In this document: piece after piece, positions 45,062-55,044 of the stretch
Layout: each line of letters starts with the position of its first letter
Numbering within the stretch: position 1 is the stretch's first letter
DNA from: Chrysogorgia sp. JL179-B06
Lineage: Eukaryota; Cnidaria; Anthozoa; Scleralcyonacea; Chrysogorgiidae
Assembly (NCBI GenBank): GCA_035772405.1
Contig: JAYKKM010000018.1
Coordinates: forward strand, 517,001-581,000
Length of the DNA: 64,000 bases
Direction: 5' to 3'
The notes under the pieces: model-generated
The model's input: only the letters and a program-made list of their open reading frames with translations
Told to the model about the DNA's origin: nothing
Databases searched by the model: none
Program-made: the position numbers and the translations under genes

Positions 45062-45119
45062 GTAATTATGAGCCATATTATTTAACATTTGATTAACATT
45101 CCTAAACGTTCCGTATCTC

Positions 45120-45430
45120 CTCATGGAGATCATAGTCAATCGAGATATGGTCTGGAAACTCGGCAAACTTCAAAGCGACTATAATGAGCTACGTTTTGAT
45201 GTTGAACCCTTACCGTGCCTTACACCGTGCACATCCTTTGTTTTAGGTTTATTAATATTTAAACAACACGGTTGAGCGATTAAACCCAAACGATTCTATT
45301 GGATGATTGCTTCATTATACTAAAATACAATAGGTTCAGTGACCGTGCACCATGCACAAAATTGCATAAAGACGAACAAAAAGATAGAACAAAGACTTTA
45401 GCTGAGTTTCCAGACCATATCTCGATTGAC
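45120..45430. repeat. Dispersed repeat, second copy of 4700-5000
   Basis: The end adds GATATGGTCTGGAAACTCGG / TGAGTTTCCAGACCATATC as outer inverted arms (45142 and 45403). The element may therefore be a MITE, about 290 bp between arms. Confidence 0.65.
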
Positions 45431-45504
45431 TATGCGGAGATTGAGAGCGAATAGCAATTGAGAGCGTCTTCAGATTTGCCGTGATGGAAATGAGGAAAGT
45501 TTAA

Positions 45505-46119
45505 AGTGCTACAGCGATGAAAATATCGTCTATCCAATTTTGATTTTATCTAAAAGTATTTTCAAATTGAGACAGAATGGCTTTCTCTGTTTCTCAATAC
45601 GTCATCTCGTTCCAGAGATATTCAGCTTTTTGAAACATGCAAATTAGATGCGTCTGACGTCTGCATACTAAATAAAATTCACAAAATGAGGAATATCTCT
45701 TCAAATAACAAGCAGAATGTTTTGAAACTTTGCACATGTATGCCAATGAGGAATGGACACATCACTGTGCATAGTATGTTGTTTCAACTAAAAAATAAAA
45801 TTTTAATTTCTGCCTTTTTCTTAAATAATAAGATGATTTAAACCTCAAAAATACAATATCTACTTGTGTATGAATCTCCAAATCTATGCACAGCAGCAAA
45901 CGTTGTTTGATAGACGAGAAATAGACAAATTTTGTTTTACAAGTTTTAAAACATTCTGCTTGTTATTTGAAGAGATATTTCTCATTTTGTGCATTTCATT
46001 GAATATCTCTGGAACGAGATGAAATATTGAGAAACCGAGGATGCCATTCTGTCTCATTTTGAAAATGATTTTAGATAAAATTAAAATTGGATAGATGATT
46101 TTTTCATCGAAGTAGTACT
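45505..46119. mobile_element. TTAA-flanked fold-back MITE (AGTGCTACAGCGATG ends)
   Basis: TTAA at 45501-45504 and 46120-46123. The arms include TCGTCTATCCAATTTTGATT / TTAAAATTGGATAGATGATT and CGTCATCTCGTTCCAGAGAT / ATCTCTGGAACGAGATG. Confidence 0.85.
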
Positions 46120-46784
46120 TTAAGCAAAGTTGCAGTCTTACAGAAAACAAAACAGCAAACAAATTAATGGAGTGGACAAGGCAAAAAGGGATGACTGAAA
46201 AGGACCTTCCCATTTTCAAGAACTTGTTTAATCCCAATCCTAACCTCGATCCTAATCTTAAACCTAACCCTAACCGTAGCTAACCCTAACCAAACAAAAA
46301 TAAAGACCAGACAAAAACGGAAAGATCCTTTTGAGTCATTCCTTTTAGCCATTTCCGAATGGAATGTTCCTTTTGACATTTATAAATAACCAGACACAGT
46401 GCTAAAGTGCGGTGCCCTGTGGCGTTCGTTAAAAATGTCGCGTTAAAAATGTCGCTTACTATTGATTCCTCACGAACGAACGAAATCACAAACAGAATAT
46501 AAAGCGGCCACCGCAATTTTACATCAGCTGGATAGAAATAGATTGTTTTAGTATTGTCAAAAGAAAGTTTTATATTTATTTGTTGGGGAGGGGTGTGGGG
46601 GCTGACCCAAAAAATTAGCAAACTATGTCGTACGTTATTCACAATCCTCCAAATCATTAGTGCCTGACATTAATAGTTCTCCAGATTTTCACTCAGTCAT
46701 TGAACATTGTTATTTGGAGGAGTAAAGTTTGCTCCTATACTTTTAAAACCCACCTTACGGGTAATTTACTTTATTATGTCACTG

Positions 46785-46945
46785 TGGCGTAGCTTTGCCT
46801 AATTTAGGCTAAGAGTAGTGCTAAGAGTTCCAGCCGGAAGGCTTTGATGTTGCATTTTTTGTAACTGGTCCCGGTTTGGTCTTGTATGATCTTATTGTTT
46901 GGTCTTATAAATGTATATATTCCAACACTCGAAATTTTCCTTCAC
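46785..46945 (+). mobile_element. SINE family A copy
   Basis: CTGTGGCGTAGCTTTGCC is the head. AGTTCCAGCCGGAAGGC, CCCGGTTTGGTCTT and ATGTATATATTCCAACACTC match 990-1075. Confidence 0.6.
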
Positions 46946-47566
46946 CATAAATCCTTAGAACATATAATAAATTAAAAATATTATTAACCTCGCGTTTGGT
47001 CGGTCTTTGTGGCAAAATTATCTTGCTCCTTCGTCGCTCTGTCTGTACTGAAAGAACGCGGGCAGGATAATTTTGCTGTAAAGACCTCCCGCTTGGTCAA
47101 TAAATCTTTAATTAGAGTGTGACGAACAAGTGAGGACATAAGAACTCGTAAAATGATAGAGTAACACATTTTACAACTTTTCCGTATTTTACTTCGTTTT
47201 TGAAATATTTCAGTTTGTTTGATATGTAAATGAGATAGTCTCTGACGTCAGGTGCTGGGTAGATAATTTTCACTCTGTCTTATCAGAGAGCATCTCATTT
47301 ACATATCAAACAGAAATATTTCAAAAACGAAGTAAAATACGGAAAGTTTGTAAAAGGTGTTTCATATTAAACAAACGTTGTTGCCAATGTCCTTTAATAT
47401 TTCAAGAGTGAGATATGGAAGAGTATAAATCTTTTTAAAATTCTCGATATTTTCAAGTAAGAGAGTTTTAATATTTCGAACTGAATTTTTCACTATATAA
47501 TCACTTTAAGCTCTTCCGGCTTTGGTTTTACTCGGTCTTATATAACATGGTGATCTATTATTACAG

Positions 47567-47650
47567 GAGGTGATTGCTTGTAATGTGTTTCTTCCCACTG
47601 TTGAAATGGTTTGTGATCCTGATTATATTAATCAAACTATAGTGATGTTG
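47567..47650 (+). CDS. SNX25: SNX25 exon: PXA domain
   Basis: Acceptor attattacag, donor ATGTTG|gtaagt. EVIACNVFLPTVEMVCDPDY and INQTIVML match 'REI...LLP.I...SDPDYIN' of the family. Exactly 28 codons, phase 0 at both ends. Confidence 0.95.
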
Positions 47651-47787
47651 GTAAGTAAATCAATTGGTATTCCCCAGCACGTTGTTAAGGTGGCTCAAAA
47701 CTTTTCAAAGTGCCCTCCTGATCCGCCCCTGTTATACTTCTCTTTATGCATAACTTCTGGTAATTTTGGTTTTTCGTCTTTCTATAG

Positions 47788-47834
47788 TGTCAGGAGAATT
47801 CATTTACAGTTGATGCATTTCTCACAATCATAAG
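47788..47834 (+). CDS. SNX25: SNX25 exon: PXA domain end (47-nt microexon)
   Basis: Acceptor ttctatag, donor ATAAG|gtaata. CQENSFTVDAFLTII follows on from QTIVML. Ends in phase 2, closing as Arg with the exon 9 kb downstream. The preceding intron is only 137 bp. Confidence 0.88.
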
Positions 47835-48405
47835 GTAATAGTTTGTTGGTTGGTTGTGCATGTGGTGTGGTGGTATATGTGGTTGAGTGCATGTGTATGG
47901 TTAGGGTATGGTTAGGGTCCGGTTTTCAAAAGGCAATCTGCTTATGCAGTAAAACTTCAGTTCGAAATAAACTCTCTTACTGTAAAGAACTCTTGAAATT
48001 GTAAAGATTGACGTTTACAACTCTTCCATATCTCACTTTGTTCTCGAAATATTAAGATTTGTTTGATATGTAAATGATCCTCACATTGACGTCACACTGC
48101 ATAATGACTTATTGAAGAAGTCTGTATACTTTTGTGATTATGTAAGGAAATTATGAAACTTTGCATGTGTGTGTATACCATGATAGTTACGTTTCGAGTG
48201 ATTTGATAATTCCAAAGATATACAGGCTTTTTCAGTGAGTCATTATATATATTTCAGTGTGACGATCAATCAAATCTTAATATCTTAAGAACGAAGTGAG
48301 ATATGGAAGACTTGTAAAGGCAGATCTTTATAATTTCTATAGTTTTTTCAAGTAAGATTTTTAAGATTTTTAAGAATTTTTCACTGCATAAACACTTTAA
48401 TCTCA

Positions 48406-48600
48406 ATGAAGTTGATTTTGTGTTTGAGGCTTAGGATATTCATAGCTACGACACTAGACGCAACTTGTAAGACTAATTGCGGAAAGCAAAGATCACAATA
48501 CGCTTTTATCGCTGACTGGAATAATTTACCATCTCTTGTAACAAAATTGAACAATTACTTTTTTAATTTAATAGAGGACCCTTATGAAAATCAATTTTAG
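48406..48600 (+). mobile_element. LINE reverse-transcriptase C-terminal remnant
   Basis: NCGKQRSQYAFIADWNNLPS resembles the '.YGK..F...GA.LWNSLP' end of CR1-type proteins. It is short and isolated. Confidence 0.4.
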
Positions 48601-48979
48601 TGATAAGGCCTCCAAGTGATTAAATGGACGCGATTAAAGTGCCTATAACGTCAAAAATGTTATTGTCTTATTTGGAAGAACTTTTAAAATGATAAAGTAA
48701 CTTCTTTTGAAGATTTTTGCTTGTTCGCTTTGTTTTTGAAATATTTCAGTTTGTTTGATATGCAAATGCATGGAATTTCGCCACATATGCATAATGACTT
48801 ACCGGAGAAAGTAGTAATATGCGGGGCTTAGTGGCTTTATGCGAAAATTTAAGGAATATTTTATCTTAGCAAATTAGCATGTGGTGAATCAATGAGCTCG
48901 GGTTCCGAAGAAATGACGAAGCATTTCCGATGACGATAAATAGACGAGTCGTTGGCGGGAATCTAGGAATTTTGGCGCC

Positions 48980-49218
48980 ATGGCCGAGCAAACGATTTGG
49001 GCTGAAATACAAAAGAATAATATCGATATAGAGAAAGACACTTTATATTTTCATATTAATTCATGTCTAGGGAGCATAGAGAATTGTACGAGAAGACTGC
49101 CGTTCGAATCCGCGGAGCTAACTTGCCGAATAATTTACACGATATTTACCAACTAAGAGATGTATGTTGTGCATTTTGGAAGAATTATCGCTTATTTAAC
49201 ACTAGTGTCGAACGTTAG
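48980..49218 (+). pseudogene. Unknown small ORF, left copy (frameshifted)
   Basis: ATG at 48980 opens MAEQTIWAEIQKNNIDIEKD. A 1-nt loss near 49063, compared with the right-hand copy, shifts the frame. The shared end SVER and stop are at 49218. No domain recognised. Confidence 0.55.
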
Positions 49219-49562
49219 TGATTCTTGTGACTCCGAAACAGTTCGAGAACTGTTGAAGTTTTTAGGCGCGTGGACTTACTTGGCTGGTTATATTAACGAC
49301 GCTGTCGTTATGGATGTTGTAACATTGCTAAGGCCTGATTTGAATATTGGTTAATTGGTTTTGAACAAGAGGAAGACATTAAAAAGTCATTAGTCTGCTG
49401 TGCTTCAACAACTTTACGCCTGATTTGAATATTAGTTAATTAGGTTGAATGAGAAAAAGTTATTAAAAGGTCATTAGGTAAAAAGGCGAATGCGTGGGTT
49501 CGAATTCGCCTCGTCTAACGATTATAAGGCTGCGTTTTACATAATCTTTTTCATTTTCCGTC

Positions 49563-50106
49563 ATGGACCCAAGACTTAAGTCGTGCTTTTGCCTTCAGAT
49601 TTCTGGCCCTTCGGGTTCGGGGAAGACTGTTTGGGTGAAGAGATTACCTGAGAACCTAGATTGTATGATTGACAGGAAAGTAGAGCAAATTATATATTGC
49701 TAGGGCGAGCATCAACCTATTTTTCAGGAGATGCAAGACAAACTCCCACAGATTCAGTTTGTTGAGGGGTTTCCAGACATTAAAAGTTTAACAGATCCTT
49801 CGTTTCACACGCTTATATGGTCATTGAACGATGATTTGCAATACGAACGTTCCGACAATGTTGAGCTGGCGAATCTTTTTACAAAGGGTTCACATCACCG
49901 ATGCTATTTCTTCAGCAGGCTTTGTATAATAAAGGAAAATACTCGCAATTGTGTTCGCTTAATTGTCATTACATGGTCTTTTTCAAAAGCCCACACGATC
50001 AAACGATTATATATACAGTACATACACTAGCTCGACAAATGTTCCCTGGATGTGGTCAGTATCAAAAAGCAATTTGCGATGTCGTTTTGACTTTTGAGTG
50101 TGCTTA
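49563..50106 (+). pseudogene. Packaging-type P-loop ATPase, left copy
   Basis: ATG at 49563. A Walker A motif GPSGSGKT lies at residues 15-22. NVELANLFTKGSHH recalls the segment after Walker B in FtsK/HerA-like packaging ATPases of small DNA viruses. It is broken by an in-frame TAG at 49701-49703, by a frameshift around 49895-49905, and by loss of similarity to the right copy after 50068. A role in moving DNA into capsids is inferred from family resemblance only. Confidence 0.55.
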
Positions 50107-50255
50107 AAAAGTGTGGTTCAGATTTCGGCAACTCAAAAGAGAAAGCTTGCTCGCCACAAACATCATTTGCGGCCACTTACCAACAAAGCAACATCTTTGG
50201 ATAAAAAGCGACGCGTATGGGCGTTTGGGGAGTGTATTTGGGGGTGTTCGTAGGG
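50107..50255 (+). pseudogene. Short basic protein segment of the virus-like element
   Basis: The frame reads ATQKRKLARHKHHLRPLTNK, then ATSLDKKRR. The K/R-H-rich pattern is like small basic core-type proteins I associate with adintovirus-like elements (memory only). The usual hydrophobic tail is replaced by the G-rich tract. Confidence 0.35.
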
Positions 50256-50392
50256 AGATGGGGGTGTTTGTGGGGTGTTTTAGATTATGGGATGCTTTGG
50301 GGGTGTTTCCGGGGTGTTTGGTTGGTGCATTTGGGGTGTTCGTTGGGAGATGGGGGCGTTTGGGGGGTATTTGCGGGTGCTTTTGGGTGATC
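50217..50392 (+). repeat. G-rich GGGGTGTTTG array
   Basis: About ten degenerate units such as GGGGTGTTTG and GGGAGATGGGGG. Many G-runs on one strand give G-quadruplex potential. Confidence 0.8.
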
Positions 50393-50733
50393 AGATTAGG
50401 TATCCTACAAAACTAAAATAATTGAGAAAATAGTTTCATTTCGTGTTTGCGATCGTTAACTATAGGTCTTGCGCTCCTCATAATTTAAAACAGTAATTTA
50501 GTGGTCAAATTTAACGACTTTTCCTCATCAATTAAAAAGTAATTTAGTAGTTGGATCCAGATTGCTAAAAAAGCCGCAACCACTAACTACAGAAATCCCG
50601 CTGCAATATGCAGTAGGTGGGAATCTAGGGAAGCGATTGGTCGGTCAAATTTAACGACACCCTCACGCGACCTTAGAATTGCGCGATATCCTCAAAACTG
50701 CGGGGTTGTACTTACCTTTATCTCTGTATCAGG

Positions 50734-51091
50734 ATGGCAGGCAGACAGGAACTCGAACCTTCGTTAAGGGGACTGTTTTCACAAGCTCGAGCAACCTGCC
50801 CCGACGATCCGTTACAATGCGTCATTTGCCTTGAGGGGATCGTGGAAAATCAATGCGGTGCTTTCGCCTTGCCGTGTTGTGGTCACAACATTCACATAAA
50901 GTGCTGGCGAAATTGCGAGAAGACTGCACAAGTAAACAACAACGTGGTCGTGTGTCGGTCGCCCTGATGAAAAAAAACTGTGTTTCCTTTGTCTGAGACC
51001 AACAAACTCAGACATGGGATATTCACTGGTGGGTGTCAACAGACTTCATGGTCGACTGCGGTGGCGCTGGATGCACCTGTGTCCAAGTTAA
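50734..51091 (+). pseudogene. RING-finger protein gene of the virus-like element (frameshifted)
   Basis: ATG at 50734 gives MAGRQELEPSLRG, then CVICLEGI (first Cys pair), CCGHNIHIKCW (Cys-His-Cys of a RING-H2/HC type) and a premature TGA at 50968-50970. The final Cys pair (CFLC) is present about 30 nt further on, in another frame. That frame runs to TAA at 51089-51091. A frameshift near 50950 would therefore explain the break. RING proteins usually act as E3 ubiquitin ligases; the role here is unknown. The gene lies on the opposite strand to the right-hand ATPase copy and converges on it. Confidence 0.65.
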
Positions 51092-51111
51092 ACAAGCGGA
51101 CAAAACAAAAC

Positions 51112-51127
51112 GGCTCTTTTAAGAGCC
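51112..51127 (+). terminator. Histone-type mRNA 3' stem-loop
   Basis: GGCTCTTTTAAGAGCC is a 6-bp stem with a TTTA loop, followed by ACCA and preceded by CAAAACAAAAC. This is the canonical metazoan replication-dependent histone 3' signal. GAAAGA follows at about 51140, a plausible U7-type downstream element. It lies 20 nt after the stop of the RING gene in its shifted frame. No histone coding sequence was found nearby. Confidence 0.8.
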
Positions 51128-51134
51128 ACCACAT

Positions 51135-51970
51135 TTCACGAAAGAATCTCAAACGTTATCTCGATAAACACGGTTCCCAAAATCCCCAGCCATAATCCCA
51201 ACGTGACGATAAACATTTTATTAACATTTTTTGTTAACATTTTAAAAAATTACACACAATGGGAATTACAATTAATTCCCAATCATATTTTAAGGTTTAA
51301 AGGTTTAGCAATTATTTTAAAGACGCAAGCTCAAGACGTCCGATAGCAGTTTGTCGATTAAACACGACGTGTCCAGGTTAAAAACCGTTCGATCCTAAAA
51401 CCTAAAAAGATGTCAGCCATTTTTTCTCGGATTTTTGTATCTGCGGTTGCGCAGATAATATTGTTATCGTGTTTTTAAGTTTGTTAGCTCAGTTAGTCAA
51501 TCAGCGTACTTAGAAGCTACAAAATGCTACTATTCGAGAACTGAATTTTTCACTGCATAAACACTTTAATTACCTCCAAGTAAACAAACATCTTCTTACA
51601 AAACAACACATTCACTCTCTTTAGTTAATTCCAAACGTTTGACCTGGCACATATAATATAATACAATGGGAATGGAACAATTTAATTTGACCCACCGTTA
51701 GCATTTCTAACACTTTTGACATTTCTAACACTTTTGACATTTCTAACACTTTTTCAAAATTGGTGCAAGTCAGAATAATTCATAGACAAGCCCAATAAAC
51801 GCAGATACATGTACGCCCAAGCGTATACCTATTTTTTACCCTTATTTTTAGGCGAGTCGTTATCTTGACTTCTTAATACTGTAGTTGGAGGCGGTCCGGA
51901 TTTTGAATTAAGTCTTCAGGGATATCAATTTGTTTGAGCTAGGGATTTTGTAAATATCTCGTATCCTTCA
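51135..51970. other. Unassigned centre of the virus-like element
   Basis: AT-rich DNA with a fold GGGAATTACAATTAATTCCC (51251) and three tandem TTCTAACACTTTTGACA units (51704-51752). TTTTTCACTGCATAAACACTTTAA (51546) is an end fragment also seen at 48370. Confidence 0.4.
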
Positions 51971-51973
51971 GGG

Positions 51974-52255
51974 TCATATAGAGTCCCCTACAAGATCACC
52001 AATATTTGTATTGGGAACAACTTTGCCTTTGTATTTCAGTTCTCCTCGTTCGGTCCAGTTGACAATATCTGGATTATCACCAATTCGCTTTAGTATCAAT
52101 TTCGCTTTCGGCCTCATAGTTTTCTCTAACTTCAGACCTATCCTCTCTTTACATAAACCACTTGCCCGGAAAAATTCTCGCGCGTAATCTATATTTATCA
52201 TCCGTTTGGGGGTGTAAATCGACAAATAGGCAACTGTAAGGTTTTTGAGTGGCAT
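51974..52255 (-). CDS. Small ORF of the virus-like element, downstream of the right ATPase
   Basis: 93 codons: MPLKNLTVAYLSIYTPKRMI at the start, IGDNPDIVNWTERGELKYKG and VVPNTNIGDLVGDS at the end. The 'W...GE..Y.G..VP.TNI.DLV' pattern resembles a conserved C-terminal motif in cnidarian adintovirus-like elements (memory only). The frame overlaps the end of the ATPase remnant. Present only on this side. Confidence 0.4.
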   Translation of the reverse strand: MPLKNLTVAYLSIYTPKRMINIDYAREFFRASGLCKERIGLKLEKTMRPKAKLILKRIGDNPDIVNWTERGELKYKGKVVPNTNIGDLVGDSI

Positions 52256-52755
52256 TTTGATAAGCCTCTACAAGATACTGACCACATCCAGGGAACATTT
52301 GTCGAGCTAGTGTATGTATAATCGTTTGATCGCGTGGGCTTTTGAAAAGGACAATGTAATGGCAATTAAGCGAACACAATCGCGAGTATTTTCCTTTATT
52401 ATACAAAGAAATATCACCGATATGCATCGGTGATGTGAACCCTTTGTAAAAAGATTCACCAGCTCAACAATGTCGGAAAGTTAGTTTTGCAAATCATCAT
52501 TCAATGACCATATAAGCGTGTGAAACGAAGGATCTGTTAAACTTTTAATGTCTGGAGACCCCTCAACAAACTGAATCTGTGGGAGTTTGTCTTGCATCTC
52601 CTGAAAAATAGGTTGATGCTCGCCATAGCAATATATAATTTGCTCTACTTTCCTGTCAATCATACAATCTCGGTTCTCAAGTAATCTCTTTATCTCTTCC
52701 CCGAACCCGAAGGGCCAGAAATCTGAAGGCAAAAGCACGATTTAAGTCTTGGGTC
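52149..52755 (-). pseudogene. Packaging-type P-loop ATPase, right copy
   Basis: It retains the C-terminal part missing on the left: YNKGKYSRLCSLNCHYIVLF, LARQMFPGCGQ and YRLRARIFPG. The Walker A lysine is lost through a small deletion (GGGGAAGAG at about 52695), the start codon region is deleted, and a frameshift lies near 52500. With the left copy it shows the family but neither copy is functional. Confidence 0.55.
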
Positions 52756-53010
52756 CAGCCTTATAATCGTTAGACGAGGCGATTTCGAACCCACGCATTG
52801 CCTTTACCTAATGACCTTTTAATGACTTTTTCTCATTCAACCTAATTAACCAATATTCAAATCAGGCCTTAGCAATGTACCAGCCAAGTAAGCTGTTTAA
52901 ATCGCGACAGTTTCTTCACCGGTTTCCGTTTATATTTTCCCCGCCCACATGAGAGAGATGCCTGCGGAGGAGGCTAAGCTTCTCGAACTGTTTCGGAGTC
53001 ACAAGAATCA

Positions 53011-53232
53011 CTAACGTTCGACACTAGTGTTAAATAAGCGATAATTCTTCCAAAATGCACAACATGCATCTCTTAGTTGGTAAATATCGTGTAAATTATT
53101 TGGCAAGTTAGCTCCGCGGATTCGAACGGCAGTCTTTTCGTACAATTCTCTATGCTCCCTAAGACATGAATTCATATGAAAACATAAATTGTCTTTCTCT
53201 ATATCGATATTTTTCTTCGTTTGTTCGGCCAT
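53011..53232 (-). CDS. Unknown small ORF, right copy (open)
   Basis: 73 codons from ATG at 53232: MAEQTKKNIDIEKDNLCFHM, then LREHRELYEKTAVRIRGANL and ending FNTSVER. It is the intact counterpart of 48980-49218. After the stop, about 90 nt differ from the left arm. No domain recognised. Confidence 0.4.
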   Translation of the reverse strand: MAEQTKKNIDIEKDNLCFHMNSCLREHRELYEKTAVRIRGANLPNNLHDIYQLRDACCAFWKNYRLFNTSVER

Positions 53233-53679
53233 GGCGCCAAAATGCCTAGATTCCCGCCAACGACTCGTGTATTTATCGTCATCGGAAATGCTTCGTCAGT
53301 TCTTCGGAACCCGAGCTCATTGATTATTCATAACTCATGAATTATTAACCTTTTCAAACAATACACCACATACTAATTTGCTAAGAAAAAATAATTCCTT
53401 AAATGTTCGCATAAAAGTTACATTTTCATTCTCAAATGAAATCCTTTAAAATCAAGAGGTTTGGTGTTGTGGAAGAAACACGCGCATATGTTATTCGCAC
53501 TTTAGTGTTTTCATTTCATGAAGGCAAAGTGCATGTGTGACGAAATTCCATACATTTGCATATCAAACAAACTGAAATATATCAAAAACTGAGCGAAGAA
53601 ACGAAAATCTTCAAAAGAAGTTACTTTATCATTTTAAAAGTTCTTACGTTATAGGCACTTTAAGAATCACCTGATGAAC

Positions 53680-53775
53680 ACACTAGACTGGAAACGTTGG
53701 GTCATGGACAGTAACTTTTAAGTTACGTTCAAAAAACGTTTTAAAGCCAGAGTAGCGTCAAACTATGTCTGATTT
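53680..53775 (+). mobile_element. Penelope-like 3' tail
   Basis: CCTGATGAACACACTAGACT, GAAACGTTGGGTCATGGACA and AGCGTCAAACTATGTCTG. The reversed partner is at 20080-20225. Confidence 0.55.
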
Positions 53776-54344
53776 ATCACCTGGTTGCGTTGGGAAATTA
53801 TTTGTTATTCCCAATAATATTTAGCGGGGCATTCCAAATAGGTCTTTTTGGCCTTGACCATATACATGTCGTCCAATTTCAACTGGTAAGTTATCATGTT
53901 CATGAAGTTCCAATTTGCTAGTGAAATGATGAAATTTTTTGAAAAGAGGTATGGTGAATTGCATTTTATAAAAAAAAATTATTTGTGATTTGGAAAAAAG
54001 TATTTTCAAAAAAAAAAGAAATGAAAGCAAGAGCAACGGAGATGTTATCACGACGACGACCAGAGGTGTAATGAGGTGTATGTATATTGGAATTAAACGA
54101 ATGTACCAAATAAAAAACTATAAAATAACTTAACTATTTGGGCTAAAAGCTAAAAACTGTGGAAGGTTTATATACACTTTAATTTGTCAAACAAAACATA
54201 CCAAACAAAAGAGGACATTAAAATTTAAGCGGTAATCGCCCTTTCAAAAACCAAGCCCTGTATATGAGTTTCTCTCTGGATGGATTATTGTGAAAGAAGC
54301 AAGGAAGAGATTTGTTATTCTTAAAAGTATATAGTTTAGTTTTT

Positions 54345-54550
54345 TTAGTTTATCACTCTTTTAGGTGAACGGTTAGAACGGCTAGAAGCCAATGTACGAT
54401 AGAGGTTCCGAGGGCCTACGATTTAAGGTCGTTATCCGAGAAGACCCGAAAGTCTTACCATTTGCTGATATTATTGCAAAGGCAGCACTTTCTCAATTAT
54501 TTTAAGACCCTGAGCGGAGGTCCGACCCAGGATATGAACCTGTGTCTCCC
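54345..54550 (-). mobile_element. SINE family D
   Basis: Shared with 55310-55535: GTTATCCGAGAAGACCCGAA, AGTCTTACCATTT, AAAGGCAGCACTTTCTC and AATTATTTTAAGACCCT, then a tRNA-like head read on the minus strand. I associate this family with anthozoan genomes. Confidence 0.7.
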
Positions 54551-54924
54551 AGCTCATAAACATGTATGGTAACCATTATAAAATAATTTTATTGTGATTG
54601 GTCAGCTTGTCGGTCTCGATCCCGCTACGGAGACCGGAATGACGTCAGTAATTTGCATTAAATCAAAATAAAAAGCGTTATTTATTGTAATAGCGCTCCG
54701 TCGAGATGACGTCAGTACCGATGTTTGTCCGCTTTTACCCATAATTATTGCGGCCATAACAAAAGAAATAGCTCATTTGCAATCATTTGTGAGTCACATT
54801 TGGTTTGGTTTGTTTATCCGCTTTTTGAGCTATTAATAGCAGCCAGACTCTACGCTATTGTCCAAAGTATAAGAAATTATTTCTAAATTATTTTATAAAA
54901 ATAATAGAATACGTTTGCTTGTGT

Positions 54925-55015
54925 CTCTATAACGTGATCGAAACCCTCGTGAAGTAATAAAAACACTCGAGAAGTTGGGAAAGCACTCGCCTCGGCGGCT
55001 CGTGCTTCTCGGGCA
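54925..55015. repeat. Truncated copy of the 39265 fold-back
   Basis: TAACGTGATCGAAACCCTCG, GTAATAAAAACACTCG and CGCCTCGGCGGCTCGTG match. The right arm is cut off. Confidence 0.75.
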
Positions 55016-55044
55016 AACATACTCTATTGTTTAACTAGACCACA

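Larger units (their letters stand above)
48828..53425. mobile_element. Degenerate DNA-virus-like element, inverted duplication
   Basis: Arms of about 1.2 kb (about 48835-50068 and 52274-53425) are inverted copies at roughly 90% identity by eye. Each holds the same two genes: an unknown small ORF and a P-loop ATPase. The unique centre holds a basic protein segment, a G-rich tract, a RING gene and a further ORF. From memory, the ATPase and the basic segment resemble those of adintovirus or Polinton-like endogenous viruses. No polymerase, integrase or capsid gene is recognisable, so the assignment is tentative. Every gene seen except the short 51974-52255 frame is broken or damaged. Confidence 0.55.
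48638..53659. mobile_element. TTAA fold-back MITE split by a virus-like element
   Basis: TTAA lies at 48634-48637 and 53660-53663. Outer ends AGTGCCTATAACGT and ACGTTATAGGCACT are inverted. The arms (GGAAGAACTTTTAAAATG, GTTTGATATGCAAATGCA) match the 468-bp copy at 25437. The centre of the MITE, including GGTTTGGTGTTGTGGAAGAA (53459), is preserved on the right side only, so the large insert entered near the middle. Confidence 0.75.

Noticed and set aside
51050..51135. A histone gene ending at the stem-loop
   Set aside because: No frame upstream contains histone-fold sequence or a known histone C-terminus.
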